NCBI GenBank assembly: GCA_027627225.1
Contig: CM051028.1
Coordinates: forward strand, 12,681,201-12,745,200
DNA length: 64,000 nt
Origin: Congeria kusceri
Lineage: Eukaryota > Mollusca > Bivalvia > Myida > Dreissenidae
Reading direction: 5' to 3'
Shown: positions 48,050 to 59,383 of the stretch, one piece after another
Layout: each line of letters opens with the position of its first letter
Position numbering within the stretch: position 1 is the first letter of the stretch
Notes under the pieces: generated by a model
What the model was told of the DNA's origin: nothing
Databases searched by the model: none
Seen by the model: the letters and a program-made list of their open reading frames with translations, nothing else
Position numbers and translations under genes: made by a program

Positions 48050-48890
48050 TATTAACTAGTATACGACCTGCGCAAATGCGGAAATTATTATCTTATGTTA
48101 TTACAAACGACTTTTCCGAACACAAGTTGCCACAATGGCAGGATCTAGTTCACGATTGTCTTAGCTGTATAAATAACTACAGTAGACAACTTTTGAAAAC
48201 GTGACAAAAGGAGAATTAGCTCATAATGCTTAGGAGCGTTTTTTTCCCCAAAAACATGTTTTACGTAGTTTGCTTTGTATTTATAAGTTTATTGTTTAAA
48301 AATATCTCAGACAAAGGTATAAGTGCAGAAGGTCATGCCGACGCAAAAAAACTCCACCATTGCTCAATTTTTCAAGAAAATATTGTTATTGTGAATTAAA
48401 GATTGACGAAACATACAGTGGTATTTTTTAATATAAGATACTAGGGGCGACTTTATGACATTTTTACCCAGCGGATTTCCACAATAACTCTCATTATTTC
48501 TATACTCTATGCATGACTATCAATCTATTATTTTTCAGTGCATATGTTTAGGATTAAATGACGAGAAAGGCATCAGTTAACAAAACATACATATCTTTAA
48601 GTGTCTGCGGAATTTCCATAATCCTAAACTTACAAAACTGTCATGGGTGGCTTTTCATAATGGATTTCATGAATACATGTCGTTATTCAAATTAGTCAAT
48701 ACATTATGTTAAGGAATAAATAAATTCCAGCGGTAACTATAATATTTATCAGTGACATCAAAATCTAAACTATCAAGTTTACTATTATAAGTTTAGCGTC
48801 CTTCGGATTTCCTCCCTTTACACATAGAAAATTACATTTTCATGTTTTGTTCAAGTACAAAATGTGTAATGTTCATGCCTAGGATATTTA
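48050..48890 (+). repeat. Duplicated block R1, first copy
   Basis: It aligns with 53,273-54,012, beginning CTAGTATACGACCTGCGCAA in both. Shared stretches include GCCACAATGGCAGGATCTAG and TTTTGAAAACGTGACAAAAG. At the position of the possible membrane exon this copy has length changes that are not multiples of three. No tail exons follow it before block R2. Confidence 0.85.
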
Positions 48891-49229
48891 ACTGCTTCAA
48901 CGCTTTTTTTTTATCTTCCGATTACGATTTCAACATACATGCAAAAACAGCATCCACTGTTTTCGAATAAGTAGTTTCGATACGGTCAAGTACGACTGTT
49001 TGTAATGTGGGTTTAAAACTTTTATTCTATGTCACACTGTCACTAGTTCGGTTACGGGTGCCCACGTTTGATCTTGGGCGCGATAATCGTGATGAGTCAA
49101 GAGCATAACGTCCCTTTTGCATAGTCATGCTTTACAACATATTGTGTGCGACTGTCATTAATTTATGTAAACATTGATTTCCTTTAATCTCCCTTGTGAT
49201 CTCCTATTAAGTACATTTTAAAAATTAAA

Positions 49230-49325
49230 GCCTACAATGTTTCATTTTAACACCCATATACTCTTAATGTCATTGTGGCCTACAATGTTTCATTTGAACA
49301 CCCATATACTCTTAATGTCATTGTG
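49230..49325 (+). repeat. 48-bp tandem duplication, two copies
   Basis: GCCTACAATGTTTCATTTTA and the rest, through AATGTCATTGTG, occur twice back to back with one mismatch. Block R2' has only one copy. Confidence 0.9.
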
Positions 49326-50108
49326 CTAAGTAATATGCATGAAGTGAGCTTCTCTCCATTTTCAAATGCACCAATTACTAAACAATTTGTCAACTAGAAC
49401 TAGTGCTCCTAAATATAAGTGTGCGGTTTGTTTCTGATATATTGTTACGTTAAAGTTCTTTAAATGAACATGTATATTACATACTGTCCATTAGAAATTC
49501 AGACCGTTACAAGAAAGCATATCAGATAAACACGTGTATGTGACACGAGAAGGAAGATAAAAACTACCCACTGCCATAGATGCTTAGTCGACGGGGAAAC
49601 ATTACTCAGAAGCGGAAATGTTGTGCATTCTTGTTTTGCAACTGGATCAATTAACAATGCAAGCTTACACTACATGTAAACCAGGCGCGGTTACAGGATT
49701 ATGAGTTAGAGGTGGGGGGGTGGGGGTGGAATGAAAACCTACCAAACGGCATATGTCAAAATTATTCATTTTCAAAACGATGACATTGTAACTGCCTGAT
49801 ATCATATTTATGTTTTTTGTAGAGATTATAGACGTGTTCATTGATTGTTAACGTCTGCGAAATTTGATACAATTATATTATTATTCTCTGACAGAGAATG
49901 TTTCTGGACTTTAAAAAATTGAATGTTTGACAATTTTTTGGAAAGCGTGATTTACGTCACTTCCGCAATCGTTAAACCGCCTATGTATACACATCCAAGT
50001 TAACCAAAACATGCATGTTCTTTATTCTCATCTTATGATTCTGTGGACGTCTCTTTTGAATTGCAATCAGTGCTTTAAATAACGTATCTATAAAATATTA
50101 AATCTGGA

Positions 50109-50561
50109 TAATTGTATATAGGAATAATGAAACTCCAGAGACATCATCAGGAGAGAAACACTTATTACCATCCATTGGTCCTTTATTTGAGGCAAGTGAC
50201 CAATTGCCTATACAATACAGAACATTACATACAACACAACACCTACTTGGAACGGTCAATGCAAAGCATTGGGGGTTAAACCGGTTTAAAGGCATGCCGA
50301 ACGTCAAACTTTGCCCAGAATTAATCACAAAACACGCAATTGTAAATAAACAATAACATCATAGCATTGAAATTCAAATTAAATAGTAATAACAAAGAAT
50401 ATTAATTTAATTGAATTACAATGGTTGAATATTCACCAGAGCAACAGAATTGCAACTTTCTGAGGCACGATGAAATGAAGTAAATACAATTATCAACAAA
50501 ATCCCTTCTTGTTGAAAAGATTTTAAGACCTTGCATCATATATTAGAAATTCCAGATCATA
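50109..50561 (+). mobile_element. ~450-bp dispersed repeat, fuller copy
   Basis: Its left end reads AATAATGAAACTCCAGAGAC and TCATCAGGAGAGAAACA. Inside is GGTCAATGCAAAGCATTGGG. The paralogous block at about 58,470 has no such sequence, so its borders can be read from that empty site. Related copies lie at 10,495 and 61,219. No coding capacity. Confidence 0.75.
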
Positions 50562-51380
50562 AACTGAGTGACCTCTGCTACAGTGTATGTTTTGATTTCA
50601 TTTTTACCATTTTAAAATAATTAACAATCAACTAAAAATCAATAATTGAAATATATAATTGAAAACAGAAACTTTTCATATTTGAATAATATTTCAGTTT
50701 CTGTTTGCATACATAACCATCGGCAAATGTTCGTGACATTTTATTTCCTTGAACTTTCAAACTGAGGATTCAATCCACTATAAATTAATCAACAACATCA
50801 ACGAAAATAAAAACAATGTAAGAACAAGGATATTATTGAGATAATTGTTCACCGAAATGTAATCTCAAATAAAGAATTTGCCAATTCCCTCCCAATTCTT
50901 TGGCACAGAAAAATGAAGGATTGGTACCTTTATATCAATAGTATAAGTAGAATGAATGGATGGCCAGTTTTCATATGGCAAATAATGATTAAGTTTTGTG
51001 TCGACGTAAGCTCGGTACTTCAAATGGCTTGTGCCATGTTGGGGCATGAAAATAACTGTATTTTTTATCTCCAACATTCGATCGTCATGCTCGTATGAAG
51101 ACTTAAAATGTGTGTTAATCTGTTGGAATAGTTGACTTCTTTCTCATGCTACTGTTGCCTGTTAAACCTTTATCAAACGTAAATGACTTTCCTGTTGTGT
51201 TGAAGAATGTTGCCATAGTTCAACCTCGAGATCACTTCGGTTTAACTCCATATAGAACGCACAAAAAAACACCCTTACACTTTAATAAACACTATTTGAA
51301 CAAAATGTTTAAAAAAAAGTGTAAAGTTGAACTATATAAGAACATGCCTTAAAGATTAGGTCATAATGTTGTATGTGTGA

Positions 51381-51399
51381 ATACATACATACATACATA
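51381..51399. repeat. (ATAC)n microsatellite
   Basis: Nearly five ATAC units. Confidence 0.9.
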
Positions 51400-53154
51400 A
51401 AAGCTTCATAAACAATAAATACCTATCTCATTAAAATCATCTCCATTCTGACGCTACTGTATTATGCGCTGACTGGATCTGATGACTTCACAGTAGGGGT
51501 CACGTTCAGATTACATTTTCAGGAGCCACTCAAAATGTTGCCTTCAAAATGTTGTGGTATAACTTCATATATAAGCCACAAATATTAACTTGAACTTCGG
51601 ATGTTTACTCTCTTGAGGTACCAATTTATCCATTGTTAGCCGCGTAAAAATTAACCGTAAATGATTTATTCCAGAGGATCAGCTGGAAATGCATCATATT
51701 TTAAAAACCGTGGCCAAACAGTGCTGTGCAAAAGGCGATTTCATTTGGCGCAGCAGGGCTGATATTATATTGTTCGGAAGGTCATTTAAACGTTACCTGT
51801 TACATAATGTCTTCAGATTCGTACAATGTGAGGATTTGGTTTTAATATGATTAAATAAATACGTAATATCTTTGCGTTTATCGGAATGTTAGTTTCAAGT
51901 TATGTTTGAAGCTACTCACTCCTGATCTAGCTCCTAAGCATCTGAACTACTGACTGTGAACTTCGAAAACTATGACGCTTAATTATTATTTTGTAAATCC
52001 CGTTTTACAATGAGCTCTGGGCGAACACATTGTTATTGGAGATTAAGAACATGCCTACTAAAATATGGTTTTAGAACAGTAATCGAACGCCCGTGTATAA
52101 AAACAAAACATGCAAATGTGTATCAGATTCCCCATTGGTTTCACTGGTTATTACAACGTGTAAATTTTGGAAGTAATGCTATTGAAAATTCAATGTCAAA
52201 AATATTTTGTTTCAATTAGCATGTCCCTTTTATACAGATGGATGTAAATAATATGTTGTTATTTTGTTGGCTTTTTAATTATACTTACAAACATAATAAG
52301 TATGCATTGAACAATATTGCAGTACATATTTTGAACCGAGAGCTGAAACTTTTCAAGTTATTTGGTAAAGTATTTCTGATTGACATGTTGCTCTAGTGTT
52401 GTGGCAAAATTCAATAAAGTTTCAAATTCTTCGTTAATAAGTATGGGAGCCCTGAGTTTAAACTGATGCAGTCGTTTTGGTCAAATATCGAATTCATCAT
52501 ACTTTTCTCGTACTTTGCTCCTTGTATAACGTGCTTGCCATTTTGAACTTGCTCAAGACAGTAACTGAAATACTTAGTAAAATAAAACAAGAAACAGGAT
52601 TTGTCGACCTTTGATTTTCATACACAATGTCAGTAGTTTTTTTTCAGGGACTTAAATTAGTCTACCCTGAATTGATCGAATAGCATCAGCTTTAGTCCGT
52701 CAACTGCTGGTCGATAAATCAATATACTAACAGAGTCATGTATGAATACGTATACAAGTTAAGCATGAACTGTGAAATTTGTTAAATATATATCTGACGC
52801 ATTTCCTGTTGTCAAATAATACTATTCCCCAAACAACTTTGACCGCTGTAATACCATATTTCAAACTGTATTGATTGCATTAGTTTTAAGCCAAGTTTTC
52901 ACTCATGGGTAATACATAACAGCACTACCAGCTAATAGGGTATAATTTATTAAAATGGCTAGCTTGTGGATAGAGACGCCTTAAAATACTAGTTTACTAT
53001 ATTTGAATGTTTTGATCGGCCAACCCAGATATGACTCATTTCACATGTATTCTACAATGATATTATTTCTGTTATTATATACACAATGTGCAAAGTGAAA
53101 AAGTTGTGAAAACGATGATGCAAGTGTTTGGTTCTGGCTAACGGAAATACTCAT

Positions 53155-53212
53155 ATGGTCATTGAGAGTTCAGATTTTTCGAAAATGATTCGGACATTAA
53201 TATTAATTATTG
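53155..53212 (+). CDS. Signal-peptide first exon, copy 1
   Basis: The ATG at 53,155 opens MVIESSDFSKMIRTLILIIG, and the donor ATTG|GTAAAT closes it in phase 1 after 58 bp. The paralogue at 62,453 has the same length, the same donor and an open frame, although the first few codons differ greatly, which suggests selection on the frame. The hydrophobic run RTLILIIG is short but typical of a split signal peptide. Right after it, at 53,273, intron block R1' begins, so no Ig exons lie between this start and the tail exons at 54,386. Confidence 0.5.
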
Positions 53213-53272
53213 GTAAATAATAGATATTTTAGCAACTTGGCATTGGGTATTGTTGTTGTTAATAACTCTTTA

Positions 53273-54012
53273 CTAACTAGTATACGACCTGCGCAAATGC
53301 GGACATTATTATTTAATGCTATTACAATCGACCTTTTTCCAACACATGTTGCCACAATGGCAGGATCTAGTTAACGATTGTCTTAGCTGTATAAATGACT
53401 ACAGTAGACAACTTTTGAAAACGTGACAAAAGGAGAATTAGCTCATAATGCTTAGGAGCGTTTTCTTTTCAAAAACATGTTTTACGTAGTTTGCTTTGTA
53501 TTTATAACCAAACTTGTGTATTGTATTAAAAAATATCTCAGACAAAGGTATAAGTGCAGTAGGTCATGCCGACACAAAATACTCCAGCATTGCTCGATTT
53601 GTCAAGAAAACAGCGGATTTCCACAATAACTCTCTTTTTTCTATACTGTATGCACCACTATCGATCTATTATTTTGCAGTGCATATGTTTCGGGCTAAAT
53701 GACGACAAAAGCATCATTTCACAAAACATATATATTTTTTGTACTGTCTGCGGTATTTGCACTATCCTAAAAATAAAAAAAACTATCAAGGGAGGATTTT
53801 CATAATGGATTTCATGTCGTTATTTAAATTATGTAATACATTATGTTAAGGAATACATACATTCCTGTCGTAATTATAACATCAAAATCCGAACTATCAA
53901 GTTTGCTTTTTTAAGTTAAGCGTCCTTCGGATTTCCTCCCTTTACACATAGAAAATTAAATGTTCAATTTATTTCAAATACACGAAGTATAATTTCCATG
54001 CCTAGTATATAA
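53273..54012 (+). repeat. Duplicated block R1', second copy
   Basis: It aligns with 48,050-48,890 (offset about 5.2 kb), with about 95 bp absent near 53,600 relative to R1. It lies between signal exon copy 1 and the tail exons. Confidence 0.85.
53456..53547 (+). CDS. Possible transmembrane exon
   Basis: From the acceptor AATGCTTAG|GAG to the donor ACAAAG|GTATAA, 92 bp are open and encode FKNMFYVVCFVFITKLVYCI followed by the basic run KKYLRQR, like a membrane helix with a stop-transfer end. It leaves in phase 2, as the next tail exon needs. Weak points: a lysine lies inside the hydrophobic run, the acceptor is poor in pyrimidines, the entry phase (0) does not match exon e or the signal exon (phase 1), and copy R1 has frame-changing indels here. 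Confidence 0.3.
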
Positions 54013-54385
54013 GTCCCGCCTAAAACGTGTTTTCTTCCGTTTTGACTGCAAACAATTCTGTTCAATTTTGTCGAACAGATTCTATGCATACTTAAAGAGT
54101 TATTCATTTTATATATATAGCCACATCAGACAGACATAGCACTACAACAGAATGTCGTCGAACTGCAAAATATTTGCGCCATTAAGTATTGCTTTCTGTT
54201 ACATTTAAGAAGTCATTCTTTATAATAGTAAATGCATCAATGGTTTTATATATTGTATTTATTATCTAACAATGATAATATATAACGTACGAAATCTAAT
54301 ATGTATTGTTATACACTTAGTAACGTATTAAATGTTTTATCTGAGTGTAATTGACACTGTTTTTCTATGGTGCTAAATTTCACAG

Positions 54386-54420
54386 ACCGAGATGTTTCCA
54401 ACAAACTCAGTGTAGTCAAG
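54386..54420 (+). CDS. Cytoplasmic tail exon 1 (35 bp)
   Basis: Clear splice signals bound it: GCTAAATTTCACAG|ACCG and GTCAAG|GTAATG. Entering in phase 2 it reads PRCFQQTQCSQ and leaves in phase 1, as the next exon requires. Another frame (RDVSNKLSVVK) is open too but would leave in the wrong phase. Confidence 0.45.
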
Positions 54421-54553
54421 GTAATGCATTTTATGGTTTACTCCATTTAGTGTGAGGTCATGAAATTAACAATACTAGTTTAAAGCCAAATTGTGCTTTG
54501 GGGCACATGTTCCATACATGTACATAAACAATATTTACACATTCCCATTTCAG

Positions 54554-54660
54554 GTACCAGACATGCTGCAGAAACTTGTAGTGACGTGACCGGTAGCGAA
54601 AATCGGTATGATCAAATTGATCCTGAGTGCATGCTGTCCGAAGATACATCCGCGAAGTAT
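54554..54660 (+). CDS. Cytoplasmic tail exon 2, YDQI motif
   Basis: The acceptor CATTCCCATTTCAG|GT accepts phase 1. The text is GTRHAAETCSDVTGSENRYD followed by QIDPECMLSEDTSAKY. YDQI is a tyrosine motif of the YxxI type, in an acidic, serine-rich setting typical of a signalling tail. Two overlapping donors exist: AA|GTATGT after 54,656 and TAT|GTACGA after 54,660. The second gives phase 0 and the YEDL/YMRL end; the first gives a different, shorter end. Confidence 0.55.
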
Positions 54661-54822
54661 GTACGAACTATTGGGATAGTACTGTATTTCTGGTAGTACA
54701 GATAGTTTTCTGAAAGCATTATCGGCATATGTATTGCATAATCTATAACTAATTTAAAATAGTTAAAACATTGAAAATCGTGTAATAACCGTATTATCTT
54801 AAATGATACCTTTTTATAACAG

Positions 54823-54921
54823 ACCGAAGACGCTACACCGGCACGATACGAAGACCTTGTATGGTCACAGCGCGACAGGGCCGCCACATATATGAGACTG
54901 TCACCGTCAACTTCTAAATGA
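54823..54921 (+). CDS. Cytoplasmic tail exon 3, ITAM-like YEDL-x10-YMRL
   Basis: The acceptor CTTTTTATAACAG|ACC opens a phase-0 frame of 32 residues ending in TGA at 54,919. TEDATPARYEDLVWSQRDRA leads into ATYMRLSPSTSK. Two YxxL motifs are separated by ten residues, within the loose spacing known for ITAMs (classically 6-8). Such tyrosines, when phosphorylated, recruit SH2-domain kinases. Only this frame has the motifs and a clean stop after a polar end. A polyadenylation signal AATAAA lies at 55,294. No Ig exon stands directly upstream in this copy. Confidence 0.6.
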   Translation, partial: TEDATPARYEDLVWSQRDRAATYMRLSPSTSK

Positions 54922-55805
54922 AGAATGCACTTTATTGATGCGATATAAACATTTCATTTCCTTTTTGTACAGTGTTAATAACTATGTAAATATGTTATAT
55001 GTTGATTTAAAAGTGTTTTTATTTTGCACGTCATTTAATTTTAAAATTGATGACATTCGTAAGGCATAACAATTTTGCTCTTCTTGTTCAGGTTTGACAT
55101 TATAAATTGCGAATAACCAAATTTACGGTTTCAAAACAAACCAGATTGCCTTCATGATAATGTTGTCGCTGCAATGTACATACCATATTCTATTGTAAAT
55201 CAAACATGGGTATTGTTTATTATGATTTTGACGCATTTAACAATTTAAAATTATTGATAATTTATAACATACATGTTTAAAGAATGTTGAGATAAATAAA
55301 ATTTAATTAAATTAAAATGCGTGTGGGCTAATTTACTTTAGATAAAGAACACAGTGAGAAGGAACATTATTAATACAAAAGCGGACATAAACAAGTCTGG
55401 TTCGGTAATTACCGATGACTGCAATGTTGTTTGTTTTCTTACCTTTTAACCAAATACTGTGAAATACGATGTCATATACAATGCATATGTTTATCATCAA
55501 CCATTCTCATGGACATTTGTGGCGACAAATAATTATCAATTGATTATGACATCCACAATATGTCCTTGTCATCTACAAAGTGAGCGGAATGTGTAAGTTG
55601 TAAAATGATTTATCAAAACATTCAATGGATGTGCATCCTTGAAACTAACAAAACGAAATAATATTGCATGTAAATCGCATGGTACTTCGAAAAATAATAG
55701 TTTGAATATAACTAGTTGTCATATTCGGATTCAAGATTGAACAAAAGTACAATACATTTAATTTCTGGCACAACTTTACAAATATGCACACAATTCATGT
55801 ATAAT
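54922..55805. other. 3' flank of tail exon
   Basis: Probable 3' untranslated region up to about 55,300 (AATAAA at 55,294-55,299), then intergenic DNA with no feature. Confidence 0.4.
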
Positions 55806-56449
55806 AACAAGGGCCATAAGGCCCTAGGTCGCTCACCTGAGGGGCTAATGAACTACTGTTCTGAGCAAGTTTCATGAAGATTCGGCTAAAAATGTGGCCT
55901 TTATAGTGTTCACAAGCTTTTCTTCAACTTTGCCTAGTGACCTAGTTTTAGACCCCATGTGACCTGATGCCAAACGTGTCCCTGATATCATTTGGACAAA
56001 TGTTCTGAGCAAGTTTCATGATGATTGGGCTATACATGTGGCATCTAGAGTATTCACAAGCTTTTTTTAAATTTGTTCTGGTGACCTAGTTTTTGACCCA
56101 ACATGAGCTTGTTTCGACCTCGTCCGAGATATCATTAAAAGAAATGTTCTGATCAAGTGTAAAGAAAACGGGACAGAAAATGTGACTTCTTGAGTGTTCA
56201 CGAGCTTTTCTTCAATTTGCCCATGTGACCTAATTTTTCTGACCCCAGCTGACAAATTTTTAACTTGTCTGAGATATCATTGGGACAAATGTTTTGAGCA
56301 AGTTTTTTCATGATTAGGCTATGAATATGGCCTCTAGAGTGTTCACAAGTTAAATGTTGACGACGAACAATTAACGACAAACGACGCACAACGGACAAAA
56401 GGCGATCACAAAAGCTCACCATGAGCACGTTGTGGTCAGGTGAGCTAAA
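55806..56449 (+). mobile_element. Complete type F dispersed element, 644 bp
   Basis: It has the 5' module AACAAGGGCCATAAGGCCCT with GGTCGCTCACCTGAG. About three core units of ~145 bp follow (GTGACCTAGTTTT near 55,935, 56,081 and 56,225). A GACGACGAACAATTAACGAC tail and the 3' hairpin at 56,413-56,446 end it. It is the tidiest full-length example in the window and has no protein-coding capacity. Confidence 0.8.
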
Positions 56450-57425
56450 AAGCAATATTAATATTCAGAGTTCAACGAGGGTCTCTAGAAACATAAACTT
56501 TCGGCTTGTGTTCAACGAAACAATTTTAAAACCATGTTATTTATTGGGACGTGTTCACTTTTGTTTTCATTACAAGTTGGAATAATACGTCTACATCATT
56601 TGGACCAATCATTTCAAATATCAGTGCAATTACAATGACACATAACACGTCACACACATAGAGGACAATTATGTCAGTGTTATTAGTTCGTTTTTCGCAA
56701 CATATTCATTTGTATTTCAATTAATTGTTATTAATAAAATACAAATTGTTTCCAATATACAAAATTGTACTTCTTAAACATTTCCCTACTCTATGTATAG
56801 TTTTATTTTCTTAACACATTAATTAGGAAAATATGAGCACTCACAATGTTGGTTATAAAATAAACAGAATGTCACCGCCTAGCGTCTGCAATAGCTTTGA
56901 GCCAAGAGAAAGCAGTAACCGGATAAACTTTGATTTTGGCTAATTAAACTATTGGTCTGTAGCAATCTTTATAAATCAGTAGGTAAGCATGTGTGACATA
57001 ACACATGGATGGACCTACAAAGGAATGGGAACCCATTTCCAGAAACGTAAATTGACACAAAAATTAACATGGACATAAACAGTATAATTTTATATACAAC
57101 AAGGAAAATAAACAGTATTTGGCCAAACTTGTTAAACTACCTTATAATGTATTACTGCCATTTCAGCATACATGCAAGAACACTACGATCTGGAATAAAT
57201 GCAATTATGAGCAAGATATTAAAAAAAATACATTAAAAAATCCCCGTTTTACCAAATTGCAAATCCAACCATGAAATACTACAACACAACACGCAGATAT
57301 TTATACATGATCAAAACTGGCCATATACCATGAAACAAGCTTTAATAAACATTTGAACTTGTATCCAGTTCACACACCCTATGTGGCAGAACGGCACGTG
57401 TATTGTTTTTGTATGAGAGTCAACG
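56450..57425. other. Intergenic DNA, no gene seen
   Basis: No exon or repeat recognised. Confidence 0.5.
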
Positions 57426-59383
57426 TACGGTCAAGAGCGACTGTTTGTAACGTGGGTTTTAAGCTTTAAGTCTAAGTCACACTGTCAAGATTTTTTATAC
57501 GATTGCTCATGTTGGATCGCGGATGTGATAATCGTTATGATTCGGGAGCATACTGTCGCAATTGCATCTGCATGCTTTATCACATATTGTGTGTGACTGT
57601 CTATTATTTCTGTAAACGTTGATGTTCCTTAAAGCAGGACCTCCCATTAAGTACACTTTGTTTACATCAAAGCCGATAATGTTTTAGTTTAGCAACCACA
57701 GAATGTAAATTTCAATGTGCTAAGTAATACGCATTACGTGGTATGATCATTAAAAAGGTTCTTTCCATTTTCAAATGCACCAATGTCTTCAATATTTGTC
57801 ATCTAAAACTAATGCTCCTAACTATAAGTGTGCGCGTTTTTTTCTGATATATTGTTACATTAAAGTACTTTAAATTAGCATGCACATTACATTATTTACA
57901 TCAGAAGTTCAGATCGTAACAAGAAAGCAGATAAACACGTGCATATGACACTAGAAGGAAGATAAAAACGCCATCTGATACAGATGCTTTGTCGACTGGA
58001 AAACATTACTCAGAAGCGGAAACTTTATGCATTCTTGTTTTGCAAACGGATCAATTAACAATGCTACTTTACACTACATGTAAACCAGGCGCGGTTACAG
58101 GATTTGGTGTTAAAGGGGGAGGTATGGGGGGCGGAAAAAGTTGGAAGCTACAAAACGACATATTTCAAATCTATACATTTTGAAAAGCATATTTATGCTT
58201 TTATTGTATAGATTATAGACGTGTTCTAACCTTCATTGCATCGTTAACCACTACGAAATTTGATAAAACTATATTATTCTTCTCTCAGAGAGAATGTCAC
58301 TGGAATTTTTAAAAAAAAAATGAAAATTTTTCGGTGGAGGGTCCGCCAATGTATACACACCCAAATTGACAACGAAAACATACATGTTTTTTATTCACAT
58401 CTTGTGATTCCGTGGACGTCTCCTTAAAATTGCAGTTAATGCTTTCAATAAGGTATCTATATAATATTAAATCTGTATAAACCGAGTGACCTCTGCTACA
58501 GTGACTGTTTAATTTCATGTTTATCATTTTAAAATAATAAACAATCAACTGGAAATCGTTCAGTGAAATATATACACAAACAACAACATAAACGTTTCAC
58601 ATTTGAATGATATCTAAGTTTCTGTTTGTATGCATAACCATCGGCAAATATTCGTGACATTTTATATCCTTGAACATACAACTTACTTTTCAATCCACTA
58701 TATATTAATCAACGAACATTAGAAGTAAAAACAAGGACATACTTGAGATTATTGTTAACAGCAATGTAATTTTAAATAAAAATAATGATATTGTTTCCCT
58801 CTCGATTCTTAGCACAATACGTTGGCGGTTTGGTAACTTTGACAAAGAATGAATGGATGACCAGTTTTCCTATAGCGAATAATGATCAAATATTGTGTCG
58901 AAGTCAGCTCGGTGCTTGCACAATGTCGGGGCATGAGAATAACTTTACATGTATTCCTCAAGATTCGATCGACAAGCTCGTATGGTGAATTAAAATGTGT
59001 GTTTATCTGCTAGATTGTTTGACTTCTTTCTTATTATGCTGTTGCCAGATAAACATTTCTAAACGCAAATGGGTTTTCTGTTTTGTTGAATAAGGTTGAG
59101 ACAGAATAGTGCAATGTCGATTCGAGATCACTTCGGTTTAACTCCATATAAAACACACAAAATGAAACACCATTACAATGAATTAAACACTATATTCAAC
59201 CGAAAGTTAAAAAATATATAGTTTAAATATATAAGACTATGCCTAAAACGTAGCCCATATTGTTGTATGTTTTATGTATATTCGTTTATGAATTCAGTAA
59301 GTACGTTTATATAAATTAAGGGAAGTGGACTAATTAATACATTGGTCGTAAATTACGAATCTGTGAAAAGCTTCATTTTGGGT

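Larger units (their letters stand above)
48976..53220 (+). repeat. Duplicated block R2, first copy
   Basis: It aligns with about 57,426-62,520, for example GAAGGAAGATAAAAAC, ACATTACTCAGAAGCGGAAA and TACACTACATGTAAACCAGG. The last ~60 bp carry the signal-peptide exon. Block length differs because each copy has its own insertions. Upstream parts look like intergenic DNA. Confidence 0.85.

Noticed and set aside
49713..49731. A G-rich run as a G-quadruplex regulatory site.
   Set aside because: It is present in both duplicated blocks but short and irregular, and no promoter evidence is near.
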